A stretch of DNA of 64,000 nt from Rhizophagus irregularis. Lineage: Eukaryota > Glomeromycota > Glomeromycetes > Glomerales > Glomeraceae. This document shows positions 49,337 through 62,319 of the stretch, piece by piece. Both the position numbers and the translations under genes were made by a program. The DNA lies in contig NC_089434.1 of assembly GCF_026210795.1 (NCBI RefSeq), positions 1,488,001-1,552,000 on the forward strand. Reading direction: 5' to 3'. The notes beneath the pieces were generated by a model that was not told the origin of the DNA, ran no database searches, and saw only the letters and a program-made list of their open reading frames with translations. Within the stretch, counting starts at the first letter, position 1. Each line of letters begins with the position of its first letter.

Positions 49337-50755
49337 ATGTCTTTACCTATTTTAAATTCAGATATTATTCTTGAGATTATCAAGAATTCAAAAGATAATA
49401 CGGGTAGTTTATTTAACTTTCTTTTTGTAAATAAATATTTCAGTAAAGTAGCTGTATCAGTTCTCTGGGAAAATCCATTTAAATATCGTAATTTATTAAG
49501 TAGGGACAGTCAAAATTATTCGATCATACAAACTTATATTAACTTTTTTAATGAAGAGGAATGTAATGAAATCAACCAAATCTTTAAAAATATTAATGAA
49601 GTCTTTAAATTTAATAATGAACAAGAAAAATCACTTCGTTTTCATTATGGAAAATATTTAAAAGAATTTAATTTTCAAGTTACAAGGAAAGCAATAGATT
49701 CATGGTATAGTATTTTTAAAGAAAAGAATAATATAAAAAATGGTAGTTCACGTTATAATATTGAAGAATGTATCATGAAATCAATTATGAGACAATGTCA
49801 AAAATTAGATTCCTTGAATTGGGGGATATGTTTAGTGAATGAAGGTTTATTAAAAATTATGCAAGATAAAATTAAGGATTTGAAATATTTTACAATAGAT
49901 CATTATTATAGTATTAACTATGAAAAAAGTATTTTTGGTTATTTAAAAAATCACTGTAAAAATATTTCATGTTTAACAATAGATGATTATCATGATATAT
50001 GTGGTGATAAACTTACAGAAGAATTTATTTCTTTTATTGAATTACAAAATGGTCTAAATGAATTCATCCTTGATCATGCGGAAGAAGAATATGAGTATAA
50101 AGATCTTATCACAAGCACATTAGAATTTCAAGCTAATAATTTAACTAAAGTGATATTAAATGGAGTGGATTTTAGCGATATATCATTTGATTATATTGAC
50201 AAGTGTATTAATTTAAAAGTATTAGGATTAAGATATAACAAAGGGTTAATATTTGATGATATGGATTTATATACTTCATTTAAAAATCTTAAAATATTGG
50301 ATTTAAGTTATAATGAATGGTCATCTGAAGTAACTACTTTGATTATTAAGAAAGCAGGAAAGAGTTTAACTTCTTTGACAATTGGAGAAAATAATATTAA
50401 ACAAGCAATTAATGATGATACTTTAATTGCTTTGACAAATTCTTGCCCAAATATTCGTTCATTATCAATTTCCAAAACTTCTAGTGAAAGCATTAAAATG
50501 GTTCTATCATATCTTAAAGATTTGAAATTAGTTACTTTACAATTATTTCAAATTGAAAAAAAAGGTACAGTTATGAAATCTGAAGATCTGTTGAATTACA
50601 TAGAAAATGAAAAATCTCTATTTAAATTGGGATTAGGTAAAAATGACAAGTATTGGGATTATTATAATGAAAGACGTAGAAATTTTGAAAAATTTTTGAA
50701 AAAGCATAATGTTAAGTTGATCGCATATAAACCAAAAAATAACAACGTATTATGA
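49337..50755 (+). CDS. F-box-like/LRR protein
   Basis: A single-exon gene of 472 residues. The first 45 residues (LPILNSDIILEIIKN...LFNFLFVNKYFSKVAVSVLWENPF) match the short F-box pattern common in this group of fungi. The rest carries leucine-rich repeats with LKVLGLRYN, LKILDLSYN and LTSLTIGENNI at about 290-370. F-box proteins recruit substrates to SCF ubiquitin ligases through Skp1, and the LRR part would select the substrate. Such genes are strongly expanded in Rhizophagus-like fungi. The promoter carries the 49-bp tandem repeat, so repeat-number variation could affect expression. Confidence 0.88.
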   Translation: MSLPILNSDIILEIIKNSKDNTGSLFNFLFVNKYFSKVAVSVLWENPFKYRNLLSRDSQNYSIIQTYINFFNEEECNEINQIFKNINEVFKFNNEQEKSLRFHYGKYLKEFNFQVTRKAIDSWYSIFKEKNNIKNGSSRYNIEECIMKSIMRQCQKLDSLNWGICLVNEGLLKIMQDKIKDLKYFTIDHYYSINYEKSIFGYLKNHCKNISCLTIDDYHDICGDKLTEEFISFIELQNGLNEFILDHAEEEYEYKDLITSTLEFQANNLTKVILNGVDFSDISFDYIDKCINLKVLGLRYNKGLIFDDMDLYTSFKNLKILDLSYNEWSSEVTTLIIKKAGKSLTSLTIGENNIKQAINDDTLIALTNSCPNIRSLSISKTSSESIKMVLSYLKDLKLVTLQLFQIEKKGTVMKSEDLLNYIENEKSLFKLGLGKNDKYWDYYNERRRNFEKFLKKHNVKLIAYKPKNNNVL

Positions 50756-52557
50756 AGTTATGGATTGTTACATTTACTATTTCATATTATATGAGAATAA
50801 TTTGTTAGTCAATGATTTAACTATACAGTACTTTTTAATTGTTGAAATAAATAAAATCTATATTTGAAATAAAGCGTATTACTATTTGTAGTTTGCAATG
50901 TAAGATACAAAGTAAAGAAATAAATTAAGCTATGATATATATAAAATTTAAAAATCTATTAATAGTTTTATTTCATACATGAATAATTACAACATTTTCA
51001 TACAAGTATAATATCAATATTAACTTACCATAATATAAATTTTATTCGTGTTATCAAAGATTTGTTTGTTAATTCCAATGTTTTTACAGAAATTTAACTA
51101 TTAAGTTTGGTAATTTAGTAAAATACAATTTAACGAAATATTAGTTATCCTGTAATTGAAACAGATTTTAATCCAATTAAAAAATTTTGTCAATAAGTCA
51201 ATAAGATAAATTGTAATCCATGCAGATTAATGTATTATCGGTTCTAACTGTAAAATCTTATTTAGGAAATTGAACTATTTAAAGACAACTTTGCAATTTT
51301 CTTTGTTCAAAGTTGAACTTAATGTGTTTGTAATTAAATATATGGTAATCTTAAATTGGAATGGTTATACTATTTTAAGATAATTTTTTGATTTCTAACG
51401 AACAATCTTTTATCCTTTAATTTAAAAATATTATTCAACCATTCTATAATTTAAGATAAAATCTATTGGTAATTCTGTCAATACTTAACTCAATTTTATT
51501 ATTAAAAAACAAGTAAACGTTTAACAGAACAGTGAGTTTCTGACTAATAATCAGAAAAAATGTGTATTTATATACTAATTGCAATCAAAATACATTATTT
51601 TTGAATAAAATCATTTATTAATTCTATTACTAATTAAAAAAATATATGGTATAAAAAAAGATAACAAATAAGTTCATTGATTTTATTTGAATCACATCAG
51701 TGAGTGGTATACTACTCTGTAATATAAATTATATTATAGAGTGCTATACTACTTGCAATAGCTTATAATACCACTCTATAATCTGAGTACCACTTTATAA
51801 TCTGACACTTTATAATCTGAATATCCACTTTATAGTCCGAATACCACTTTATAATCTGAGTACCATTCTATTACCACTCTATAATCTAATTCTGTAATCT
51901 AAATACCACTCTATAATCTACCTACATTCTTTCATCGGTTATCGTTTGTATTCTAATTATTTCTTTAGGTCTTTATAACTTGTTTCTTGTTTCTACTTTG
52001 TTTACAAGTCAAATTATATGTTGTGATTGTTAACCTTCTATACCTGTTTGGCTTATATTGAGGGTGTAGACCTCCCGACCTCCCGTGCCTGCTTGGTTGC
52101 CTTTCAAAGTACCAAGATGGTGTAAAAAAAAGGTGTCAGGTGGCACAGTAAATTTGTGCTGGCACTATGCTATAATTCTAGCCAATCTTTTGGGCACATA
52201 ATTGCGCCCATTCATTTGTTAAAACAATCTTTTGAAATAAAGATCAACTATAAAATATCAATCACCTGATTGATAGCTATAAAAATTTCTTTTATTTTAT
52301 ATTCGGAAAATTAAAATTTCCATCAAATTATTTAATAATATTTCTTGTAGTTTTACTAAAAAATTTGTTTTTACTGATAATTGTATATTTAATAATTCAA
52401 ATAAATTTATTATACAATTATTTAAATTACAAACTAAGAAAATTGTAAAAAATTTTACTGCTCTAGTCTTAGTGTTTAAATAATTTAAAATAAATCATAA
52501 ATAATAAATGATAGAAATTTAAAATATAAAAAAATTGTTAATTTATAAAAAGATAAA
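50756..52557. other. Intergenic region with minisatellite
   Basis: This contains the minisatellite at 51768-51920 and, at about 52,030-52,190, a patch richer in G+C of unknown nature. From about 52,200 the DNA matches the downstream flanks of kinase copies 4 and 5. Confidence 0.5.
51768..51920. repeat. Imperfect minisatellite of about 18-19 bp units
   Basis: About eight degenerate copies of a unit close to TACCACTTTATAATCTGAG, with some copies shortened and with C/T variation in ACTCTATAATCT. Confidence 0.8.
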
Positions 52558-54868
52558 TTAAAATCCATCTAAGGAATAAATAAATAACAGATAATAGTAA
52601 CAGGTTAGTAAATAAAATAAATAAAATAGTAAAAATAAAGAATAATAAATTAATTAAGAACTTACCATCAGGAATTTCAAATTCATCTTGTTCATTTGAA
52701 TGAAGATTTGGATTATTATGTATATCATCATCATCTATAAAAAAATAAATAAATAGAATTAAAAATGGTATTAATGTTAACTATTATTATGTAAGATTTC
52801 GCTTACCATCAATATTAATATTTTGCTTTTTTGTTTGTTGTTGTTGAGTTATTTCTTTTTCATCATCTATATTTTTAAATAAATGGCGTGTTTTAATAAA
52901 TGAAATTAATATAATAGCGACTTAATTTGTTTGTAATTCACTTACTATTTGAATTCATTTGCAACTTTTTAAATACTTTAGATAATCTTTTACTGCTACC
53001 TAAATTTGATATTAAATTCAATTTCAATTTATTATTTCTAACATATAATTCAAATAAATATTACCTTTAAAAATATCAATTATTTTCGATGATTTGCCAC
53101 TATTCTGCTTATTTGACCCGTTAAAATCATTAACTGAAAACAAATATTAATTTATAAACATTGTTATGAAAAAAATTCAATAATGTAGTGTTAAATACTT
53201 ACTATCATCAGGAATGTTAAAATCATATGATTTACTATGAAATGCTATTATAAAAATAAATTATTTCAATATTAAATTGTTGATAATTAAAAAAATAACA
53301 AGAAATTATTAATACCTTCTTGTTCTTCTATTATAATTAATTTTAATTAAGAAATAATAATGTTAATTTAATTTAAAATAAACAAAAAAGATTAATAAAA
53401 TATTATACACTTATACCTTCTGTTGCATTTTTTGGTTCGGGTAGATTTTCAGCAAATTGATGAATTTTACTTGTAAATAATCTGCTACTCGCATAATTTC
53501 CTTTTACTTTATTCATTTCTAAATTATCTATTTCTGGTTGAAATGATTTATCTGACATATTTTGATAATCTAAAATAAGTCTTTTCATTTTGGTCGCAAG
53601 TGCGTCAGCATCAAGTCTCTTTAATGGATCAGCATCCCAACATTGTATCATTAAATTTTTATATTCTAATGGAGTTCCTGTCACAATTTTTGGCCTTATA
53701 CCATTAATAATGTTCATTGCAAGGTCATAATCATGTTCATAATTTATGAATGGTGGTTGTCCAGATGAGATTTCCCACATAAGCATTGCAATACTATAAA
53801 TATCAGATGCAAAAGTACATTCTCTTCCAACAATAATTTCAGGTGCTATGTAAGGAAGATTCCCATATATACTTTTTGATGATTTATCTGCAGGTCCACA
53901 AAATCCAAGATCACTAATATGCCAAGAATCATTAAATTGTGAATATAATATATTTCCAGAATGCAAATCTCTATGAATTGCATTTTCACAATAAATATAA
54001 TAAAGTGAAAGAATTATCTCATAAGCAATCCCAATTCTTTCTTTCCATGTGAGTTGATTATGATTTTGTTGTAAATATTTTCTTAAATCTATATCCATTT
54101 TCATCATTACAAGCATATAATTTCCATTTGATATATCTTGTGTCAATCCATAACATTGAACAATATCTGGCCATTTATTACTTATGGTTAAATGTGATTT
54201 AGCCTAAATGAAAACATGCTATTGTTAATAGAAGAAATATAAATTTTTAAATAAATTTCAAATAAAATTATACAAACCTCTTCAAACCAACCTTGATTTG
54301 CACTTTTAACATTTTCTAACCTTTTAAGTATTACATTTTCATCTCCAAATCTTATTAATTGTTGTCTCTTAGAATCCCATTCATCATAACTTCCATTAAT
54401 CCAGTCTGCTGTATAGATTTCAGATAATCCACCTTTTGTTAAATATTTAATATTTTTTAAATTACTATATGGGATCCATTCAACTATCACATTTGGTCTA
54501 ATTGTTTCCAATTGACAATTCTGTATTAAATCATCAATACCATCATTTCCAGACGTCCAATTTGAGAAATTTTCTTTTAAATAATTTCGAACACAATATT
54601 CACAATATAATGTAGCTAAACATTCTTGGTTACAATTTTCACAAATTCTTCTTGTACCATCATTAAGCATAACTTTATCTCGATCATAATTTTTAGTTAA
54701 TGACCTTATTGCAAAAGTTTTTTCTTCACTTGTAAGAATTTTATCAGCAAGAAGTATTTGTTGTTGGAACACAAATCGCATATGTATATCATTATGAATA
54801 TTAGTATCTGTTAACATTACTATTCTATTCTTTGTTGCATAAATTAAATCATATCGAAGAGTGGACAT
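52558..54868 (-). CDS. TKL-like protein kinase, array copy 3
   Basis: Nine exons on the minus strand: 54868-54278, 54203-53417, 53327-53316, 53244-53203, 53133-53065, 52999-52946, 52866-52807, 52734-52666 and 52568-52558. The product is 564 residues. Catalytic elements HRDLHSGN, DLG and APE, the conserved lysine (VILK) and the N-terminal Cys cluster are all present. The loop reads KGGLSEIY. Exon 7 is 60 nt (one extra CAA compared with copies 2, 4 and 5). The C-terminal part of exon 2 has QFAENLPEPK, a small insertion compared with NFENLPEP. A solo LTR lies about 155 bp upstream of the start, beyond the conserved upstream block. Confidence 0.88.
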
Positions 54869-55024
54869 AATGTAATTAATAAATTAAAAGGAAAGAAAGA
54901 ATTGTGTTTCAAGTTTGTTACTCCGAGATAAATTAGTAAATGCAAGTTGTTGATCAAACTTGTACCACTCTTGTACCACCATGTGAATTTAAATTCTGAG
55001 ATCTTAAGGCGCGGCAGTACCGAC

Positions 55025-55618
55025 TGTTACGCAGTAAAATGTTGCGCAGCAATCATGTGATATAACTGGACCCGTGATGCCGATCAATGTAGCAAATGTC
55101 GAATATGTTTGACATGTTCGATATGTCGCATATGTCCGATATGTAGAATATATAGAATATATGGAACATGTAGCATATATGAGATATATAGAACATGTAG
55201 CATATATGGGATATATAGAACATGTAGTATATATGGAATATATAGAACATATAGCATATATAGGATATATAGCATATGTAGCATATGTTAAACATTTTTA
55301 GTTTGGAAATTTATGTATATATAGACCTATAATTAGACCTAAATTCAATATAGAACGTGTGTGAAGAATTTAATTAATAAAATGTTTACCCTTTAATATA
55401 CACCTTAATTTTAAGTTTGGTTTTATATGGTTAATCTGCCTTCCCTTATTTGTGTCTGATTGTATGCGCCAGTGTGAAGCGATACTCTATTCACATCTGA
55501 TTGGATTGATTTTAACATATACTGACGTTGATCCTTAAAATTACCTTCTGCTTTATTAAATATAAACATTTTTTAATGTATAGCTTATTTTTAAGCTTAT
55601 AAGAACTGACCTCTAACA
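55025..55618. mobile_element. Solo LTR with CGAC target duplication
   Basis: The 594-bp insertion starts TGTTAC and ends CTAACA, giving 5-bp inverted ends (TGTTA/TAACA) of the TG...CA type. It is flanked by the direct duplication CGAC at 55021-55024 and 55619-55622. Kinase copy 4 has the uninterrupted site GCAGTACCGACGCTCAAAT at the matching place. Copies 2 and 5 have a diverged but equally unbroken CGACGCTCAAAT, so the empty site is known. No internal element remains, which fits recombination between two LTRs. A TATA-like GTATATATAG lies near 55,314, and the 27-bp repeat at 55164-55271 is inside the LTR. Confidence 0.85.
55164..55271. repeat. 27-bp tandem repeat inside the LTR
   Basis: Four units start at 55164, 55191, 55218 and 55245, each close to GAACATGTAGCATATATG plus GGATATATA. 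Shorter 9-bp variants (ATATGTAGx) continue on both sides from about 55,090 to 55,290. The period, a multiple of three, makes open frames appear on both strands; these are not genes. Confidence 0.92.
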
Positions 55619-55622
55619 CGAC

Positions 55623-56542
55623 GCTCAAATAAAAAATGAGTACGAAATTAATACTTGTGTGACAAAATCTTTCTCAATAATTAATACTAGTATTTATTAT
55701 TTTATTTCATATTGATTAATATTTTATTTTGACGAAACAAAAAAATCTAAACTTTCGAAGTGATTGTGTCTTTAATAGATTAAATTAATTAATTGTATTA
55801 TTTAAAATTAACAACATATCGAGTAACGGATATTAGAAATTATAAGAAGCCATATTCAAGTTAGAAAGGAACTTTAGTAGAACCATCATTTCTTTTTTTG
55901 TAATTATGGATTACGATTAAATTAAATATATAACTTGATATAAGCAAATTAAATAATAAATGAAAGAAATCATTACGTTGAGATTTAAGAATTTAGTATG
56001 TAGTAACTTCACAATAATAACATTTCTGTTCAATCTAAAATTGCAATTAATTTTTTTAAAAATGTTAGTGACTTAATGTAGTGATATATATTCAGAAATT
56101 TTTATACGCGCAAAATGTAAATTAGCCTTGAAAAATTTTATGCAATCATATGTGAGAGTAAATAATTATAGCGGCAATTAATCATTGGGCTAAAACAAAA
56201 TCTTTTGAAATAAAGATTATCACCTGGTTGTTAGCTATAAAATTCCTTTCATATTCGGAAAATTAATATTTTCATCAAATTATTTAATAATTTTTCTTGC
56301 AGTTTAATACTGGATAGAACAAATAAAAATCGTTACTATAGAATTATTTTTTACTGATAATTTATATAGTATTTAATAATTTGAATGAATTTATTATACA
56401 ATTATTTAAATTACAAACTAAGAAAATTGTAAAAAATTTTACTACTCTAGTCTTAGTGTTTAAATAATTCAAAATAAATTATAAATAATAAATGATAGAA
56501 ATTTAAAAATATAAAAAAATTGTTAATTTATAAAAAGATAAT
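55623..56542. other. Spacer between kinase copies 3 and 4
   Basis: This is the continuation of the duplicated upstream flank of copy 3 and the downstream flank of copy 4. Much of it is similar to 59,060-60,000. No gene is supported. Confidence 0.55.
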
Positions 56543-58893
56543 TTAAAATCCATCTAAATAACAGATATCATAATAGTAACAGGTTAGTAAATAAAATAAA
56601 TAAAATATAGTAGTAAAAATAAAGAATAATAAAGTAATTAAGAACTTACCATCAGGAATTTCAAATTCATCTTGTTCATTTGAATGAAGATTTGGATTAT
56701 TATGTATATCATCATCATCATCTATAAAAAATAAATAAATAAATAGAATTAAAAATAGTATAAAGTTAACTATTATTATGTAAGACTTCGCTTACCATCA
56801 ATATTAATATTTTGCTTTTTTGTTTGTTGTTGAGTTATTTCTTTTTCATCATCTAAATTTTTAAATAAATGATGTGTTCAATAAATGAAATTAATATAAT
56901 AGCGACTTTATTTGTTTGTAATTTACTTACTATTTGAATTTATTTGCAACTTTTTAAATACTTTAGATAATCTTTTACTGCTACCTAAATTAGGATTAAT
57001 ATTAAATTCAGTTTCAATTTATTATTTCTAATAATATATATATATATTATAATTCAAATAAATATTACCTTTAAAACTATTAATTACTTTTGATGATTTG
57101 CTACTATTTTGCTTATTTGACCCGTTAAAATCATTAACTGAAAACAAATATTAATTTATAAACATTGTTGTGAAAAAAAATTCAACAACTGAATGTAGTG
57201 TTAAATACTTACTATCATCAGGAATGTTAAAATCATATGATTTACTATGAAATGCTATTATAAAAAATAAACTATTTCAATATTAAATTGTTGATAATTA
57301 AAAAATAACAAAAAATTATTAATACCTTCTTGTTCTTCTATTATAATTAATTTTAATTAAGAAATAATAGTAATGTTAATTTATTTTAAATAAACTAAAA
57401 ATAAATAAGCTAAAAAGATTAATAAAATATTATACACTTATACCTTCTGTTGCATTTCTTGGTTCAAATAGATTTTCAAAATTGTGAATTTTACTTGTAA
57501 ATAATCTGCTACTTGTACAATTTCCTCTTACTTTATTCATTTCTAAATTATCTATTTCTGATTGAAATGATTTATCTGACATATTTTGATAATCTAAAGT
57601 AATTCTTTCCATTTTGTCCTCAAGTGCATAAACATCAAGTCTTTTTAATGGATCAGCATCCCAACATTGTATCATTAAATTTTTATATTCTAATGGAGTT
57701 CCTGGCACAATTTTTGGCCTTATACCATTAATAATGTTCATTGCAAGATCATAATCATGTTCATAATTTATAAATGGTGGTTGTCCAGATGAGATTTCCC
57801 ACATAAGCATTGCAATACTATAAATATCAGATGCAAAAGTACATTCCCTTCCAGCAATAACTTCCGGTGCTATATAAGGAAGATTTCCATATATACTTTT
57901 TGATGATTTATCAGCAGGTCCACAAAATCCAAGATCACTAATAAACCAACGATCATTAAACTGTGAATATAATATATTTCCAGAATGCAAATCTCTATGG
58001 TTTGCATTTTCACCATGAATACGATAAAGTGCAAGAATTATTTCATAAGCAATCCCAATTCTTTCTTTCCATGTAAGTTGATTATGATTTTGTTGTAAAT
58101 ACTTTCTTAAATCTATATCCATTTCCATCATTACAAGCATATAATTTCCATTTGTTGGATTTTGTGTCAATCCATAACATTGAACAATTTCTGCCCGTTT
58201 ATTACTTATGGTTAAATGTGATTTAGCCTAAATGACAACATGTTATTGTTAATAGAAAAAACATTAAATTTTTAAATAAATTTAGAATAAAATTATACAA
58301 ACCTCTTCAAACCAACTTTGATTTGCACTCTCAACATTTTCTAATTTTTTAAGTATTACATTATTATTTTTCAATCTTATTAATTGTTTTTTTACAGAAT
58401 CCCATTCATCATATTCTCCATTAATCCAATCTGCTGTATAAATTTCAGAAAATCCACCTTTTGTTAAATATTTAATATTTTCTAAATTACTATATGGGAT
58501 CCATTCAACTACTTTACTTGGCATAAGTGTTGCCATTTGACATTTCTGTATTAAATTATCAATATCTTCATTACCAGATGTCCAATTTGAAAAATTTTCT
58601 TTTAAATAATTTCGAACACAATATTCACAATATAATGTAGCTAAACATTTTTGGTTACAATTTTCACAAATTCTTCTTGTACCATCATTATAAAAAATTT
58701 TATTTCGATCATAATTTTCAGTTAAATCTCTTATTGCTTCAGTTTTTTCTTCACTTGTAAGAATTTTATCAGCAAGAAGTGTTTGTTGTTGGAACTTAAA
58801 TCGTTTATGTATATCATTATGAATATTAGTATCTGTTAACATTATTATTCTATTCTTTGTTGCATAAATTAATTCATATCGAAGAGTGGACAT
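56543..58893 (-). CDS. TKL-like protein kinase, array copy 4
   Basis: Nine exons on the minus strand: 58893-58303, 58227-57444, 57337-57326, 57254-57213, 57137-57069, 56984-56931, 56852-56796, 56721-56650 and 56553-56543. The product is 563 residues. An upstream in-frame extension exists, but the ATG giving MSTLRYELIYA matches the other copies. Catalytic elements are intact (VILK, HRDLHSGN, DLG, APE), although the residue before HRD is Asn (NANHRD) where the others have Ile. The tail is built from six small exons whose lengths are multiples of three, plus the terminal DGF exon. Confidence 0.88.
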
Positions 58894-60006
58894 AATGTAA
58901 TATAAATTAAAAGGAAAGAAAGAATTGTGTTTCAAGTTCGTTACTCAGAGAAAATTAGTAAATGCAAATTGTTGATCAAAACTTGTACCACTCATGTACC
59001 ACCATGTGAATTTAAATTGAGATCTTAAGGCGCAGTACCGACGCTCAAATAAAAAATGAGTACGGTATTTTTTAAATTATTAAAAAACATTTGTGTGACA
59101 AAATCTTTCTCAATAAATTAATAGTATCTATTATTTGATTTCATATTGATTAATATTTTATTTTGACGAAACAAAAAAATCCAAGCTTTTAAAGTGATTG
59201 TGTCTTTAAACGATTAAATTAATTAGTTGTATTATTTAAAATTAACAACATATCGAGTGATGGATATTAGAAATTATAAGAAGCCATTCAATTTATTATT
59301 TTCTTTAAAGAAGCCATATTCAAGTTAGGAAGGAACTTTAGAAGAACCATCATTTCTTTTTTTGTAATTATGGATTACGAATAAATTAAATATATAATTT
59401 GATATAAGCAAATTAATAATAAATGAAAAAAATCATTACATTGAGATTTAAGAATTTAGTATGTAGTAACTTCACAATAATAGCATTGCCGTTTAGTAAT
59501 CTATAATTGTAATTAATTTTTTAAAAACTGTTAGTGACTTAATGTAGTGATATATATTCAAAAAATTTTATACGCGCAAAATGTAAAGCCTTGAAAAATT
59601 TTATGCGGTCATATGTGTGAGTAAATAATTATAACAGCATCCATTCATTGGGTTAAAACAAAATCTTTTGAAATAAAGATATACTTTAAAATATCAATCA
59701 CCTGGTTGATAGCTATAAAATTTTTTTTATATTCGGAAAATTAAAATTTTCATCAAATTATTTAATAATTTTCTTGACTGGGTAGAACAAATAAAAATCG
59801 TTACTATAGAATTTTTTTTACTGATTATTTTATATATTTAATAATTTGAATAAATTTATTATTCAATTATTTAAATTACAAACTAAGAAAATTGCAAAAT
59901 ATTTTACTACTCTAGTCTTAGTGTTTAAATAATTTAAAATAAATTATAAATAATAAATGATAGAAATTTAAAATATAAAAAAATTGTTAATTTATAAAAA
60001 GATAAT
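58894..60006. other. Spacer between kinase copies 4 and 5
   Basis: The first 130 bp are the conserved upstream block. The rest matches the spacer upstream of copy 3 (without the solo LTR) and the downstream flank of copy 5. No gene is supported. Confidence 0.55.
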
Positions 60007-62319
60007 TTAAAATCCATCTAAATAACAGATATCATAATAGTAACAGGTTAGTAAATAAAATAAATAAAATATAGTAGTAAAAATAAAGAATAATAAAGTA
60101 ATTAAGAACTTACCATCAGGAATTTCAAATTCATCTTGTTCATTTGAATGAAGATTTGGATTATTATGTATATCATCATCATCATCTATAAAAAATAAAT
60201 AATTAAATAGAATTAAAAATAGTATAAAGTTAACTATTATTATGTAAGACTTCGCTTACCATCAATATTAATATTTTGCTTTTTTGTTTGTTGTTGAGTT
60301 ATTTCTTTTTCATCATCTAAATTTTTAAATAAATGATGTGTTCAATAAATGAAATTAATATAATAGCGATTTTATTTGTTTGTAATTTACTTACTATTTG
60401 AATTTATTTGCAACTTTTTAAATACTTGAGATAATTCTTTACTGCTACCTAAATTTAAGATTTTGATTTAATATTAAATTCAAATTCAATTTATTATTTC
60501 TAACATTTAATTCAAATAAATATTACCTTTAAAAATATCAATTATTTTTGATGATTTGCTACTATTCTGTTTATTTGACCCATTAAAATCATTAACTGAA
60601 AACAAATATTAATTTATAAACATTGTTATGGAAAAAATTCAACAATGTAGTGTTAAATACTTACTATCATCAGGAATGCTAAAATCATATGATTTACTAT
60701 GAAATGCTATTATAAAAAAAAAAATAAACTTTTTTAATACTAAATTGTTGATAATTAAAAAATAATAAAAATTATTAATACCTTCTTGTTCTTCTATTAT
60801 AATTAATTTTAATTAAGAAATAATAATGTTAAATTTATTTTAAAATAAACAAAAAAGATTAATAAAATATTATACAATTATACCTTCTGTTGCATTTTTT
60901 GGTTCAGGTAGATTTTCAAAGTTGTGAATTTTACTTGTAAATAATCTGCTACTCGTATAATTCGTTTCTAAATTACTATCTATTTCTGATTGAAATGATT
61001 TATCTGACATATTTTGATAATCTAAAGTAATTCTTTCCATTTTTTTCTCAAATGTATAAATATCAGGCCTTTTTAATGGATCAGCATCCCAACATTGTAC
61101 CATTAAATTTTTATATTCTAATGGAGTTCCTGGCACAATTTTTGGCCTTATACCATTAATAATGTTCATTGCAAGATCATAATCATGTTCATAATTTATA
61201 AATGGTGGTTGTCCAGATGAAATTTCCCACATAAGTATTGCAATACTATAAATATCAGATGCAAAAGTACATTCCCTTCCAACAATAATTTCGGGTGCTA
61301 TATAAGGAAGATTTCCATATATACTTGTTGATGATTTATTAGCAGGTCCACAAAATCCTAGATCACTAATGTCCCAAGAATCATTTAATTGTGAATATAA
61401 TATGTTTCCAGAATGCAAATCTCTATGAATTGCATTTTCACTATGAATATGATAAAGTGCAAGAATTATTTCATCAGCAATCCTAATTCTATCTTTCCAT
61501 GTAAGTTGATTATGATTTTGCTGTAAATATTTTCTTAAATCTCCATCCCTTTTCGCTATTACAAGCATATAATTTCCATTTGATATATCTTGTGTCAATC
61601 CATAACATCGAACAATAACTGTCTGTTTATTACTTATGGTTAAATGTGATTTAGCCTAAATGACATGCTATTTGTTATTATAAAAACTCTAAGTTTTATA
61701 AATAAATTTCAAATAAAATTATACAAACCTCTTCAAACCAACTTTGATTTGCACTTTCAACATTTTCTAATTTTTTAAGTATTACAGTTTCATCGCCAAA
61801 TCTTATTAATTGTTTTTCCTTAGAATCCCATTCTTCATAATTTCCATTAATCCAGTCTGCTGTATAAATTTCAGAAAATCCACCTTTTGTTAAATATTTA
61901 ATATTTTCTAAATTATTATATGGGATCCATTCAACTATCATATTTGGCATAATTGTTTCCATTTGACATTTCTGGATTAAATTATCAATATCTTCATTAC
62001 CAGATGTCCAATTTGAAAAATTTTCATTTAAATAATTTCGAACACAATATTCACAATATAATGTAGCTAAACATTTTTGGTTACAATTTTCACAAATTCT
62101 TCTTGTACCATCATTATCCATAACTTTATTTCGATCATAATCTTTAGTTAAATATCTTATTGTTTCAGTTTTTTCTTCACTTGTAAGAATTTTATCAGCA
62201 AGGACTGTTTGTTGTTGGAACACAAATTGTTTATGTATATCATTATGAATATTAGTATCTGTTAACATTATTACTCTACTCTTTGTTGCAGCAATTAAGT
62301 CATATCGAAGAGTGGACAT
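60007..62319 (-). CDS. TKL-like protein kinase, array copy 5
   Basis: Nine exons on the minus strand: 62319-61729, 61655-60884, 60793-60782, 60706-60665, 60595-60527, 60448-60395, 60316-60260, 60185-60114 and 60017-60007. The product is 559 residues. The second exon is closest to copy 2 (MLVIAKRD, ADEIILALYHIHSENAIHRD) while the first exon is closer to copy 4 (VILKKLENVESANQSW). This suggests exchange between copies. All catalytic motifs are intact. After the kinase domain the linker is four residues shorter than in copy 2. Confidence 0.88.

Noticed and set aside
55053-55295. Overlapping open frames on both strands rich in Tyr, Ile and Cys
   Set aside because: They are produced by the 27-bp and 9-bp tandem repeats inside the solo LTR; the period is a multiple of three, so stops are excluded by chance.
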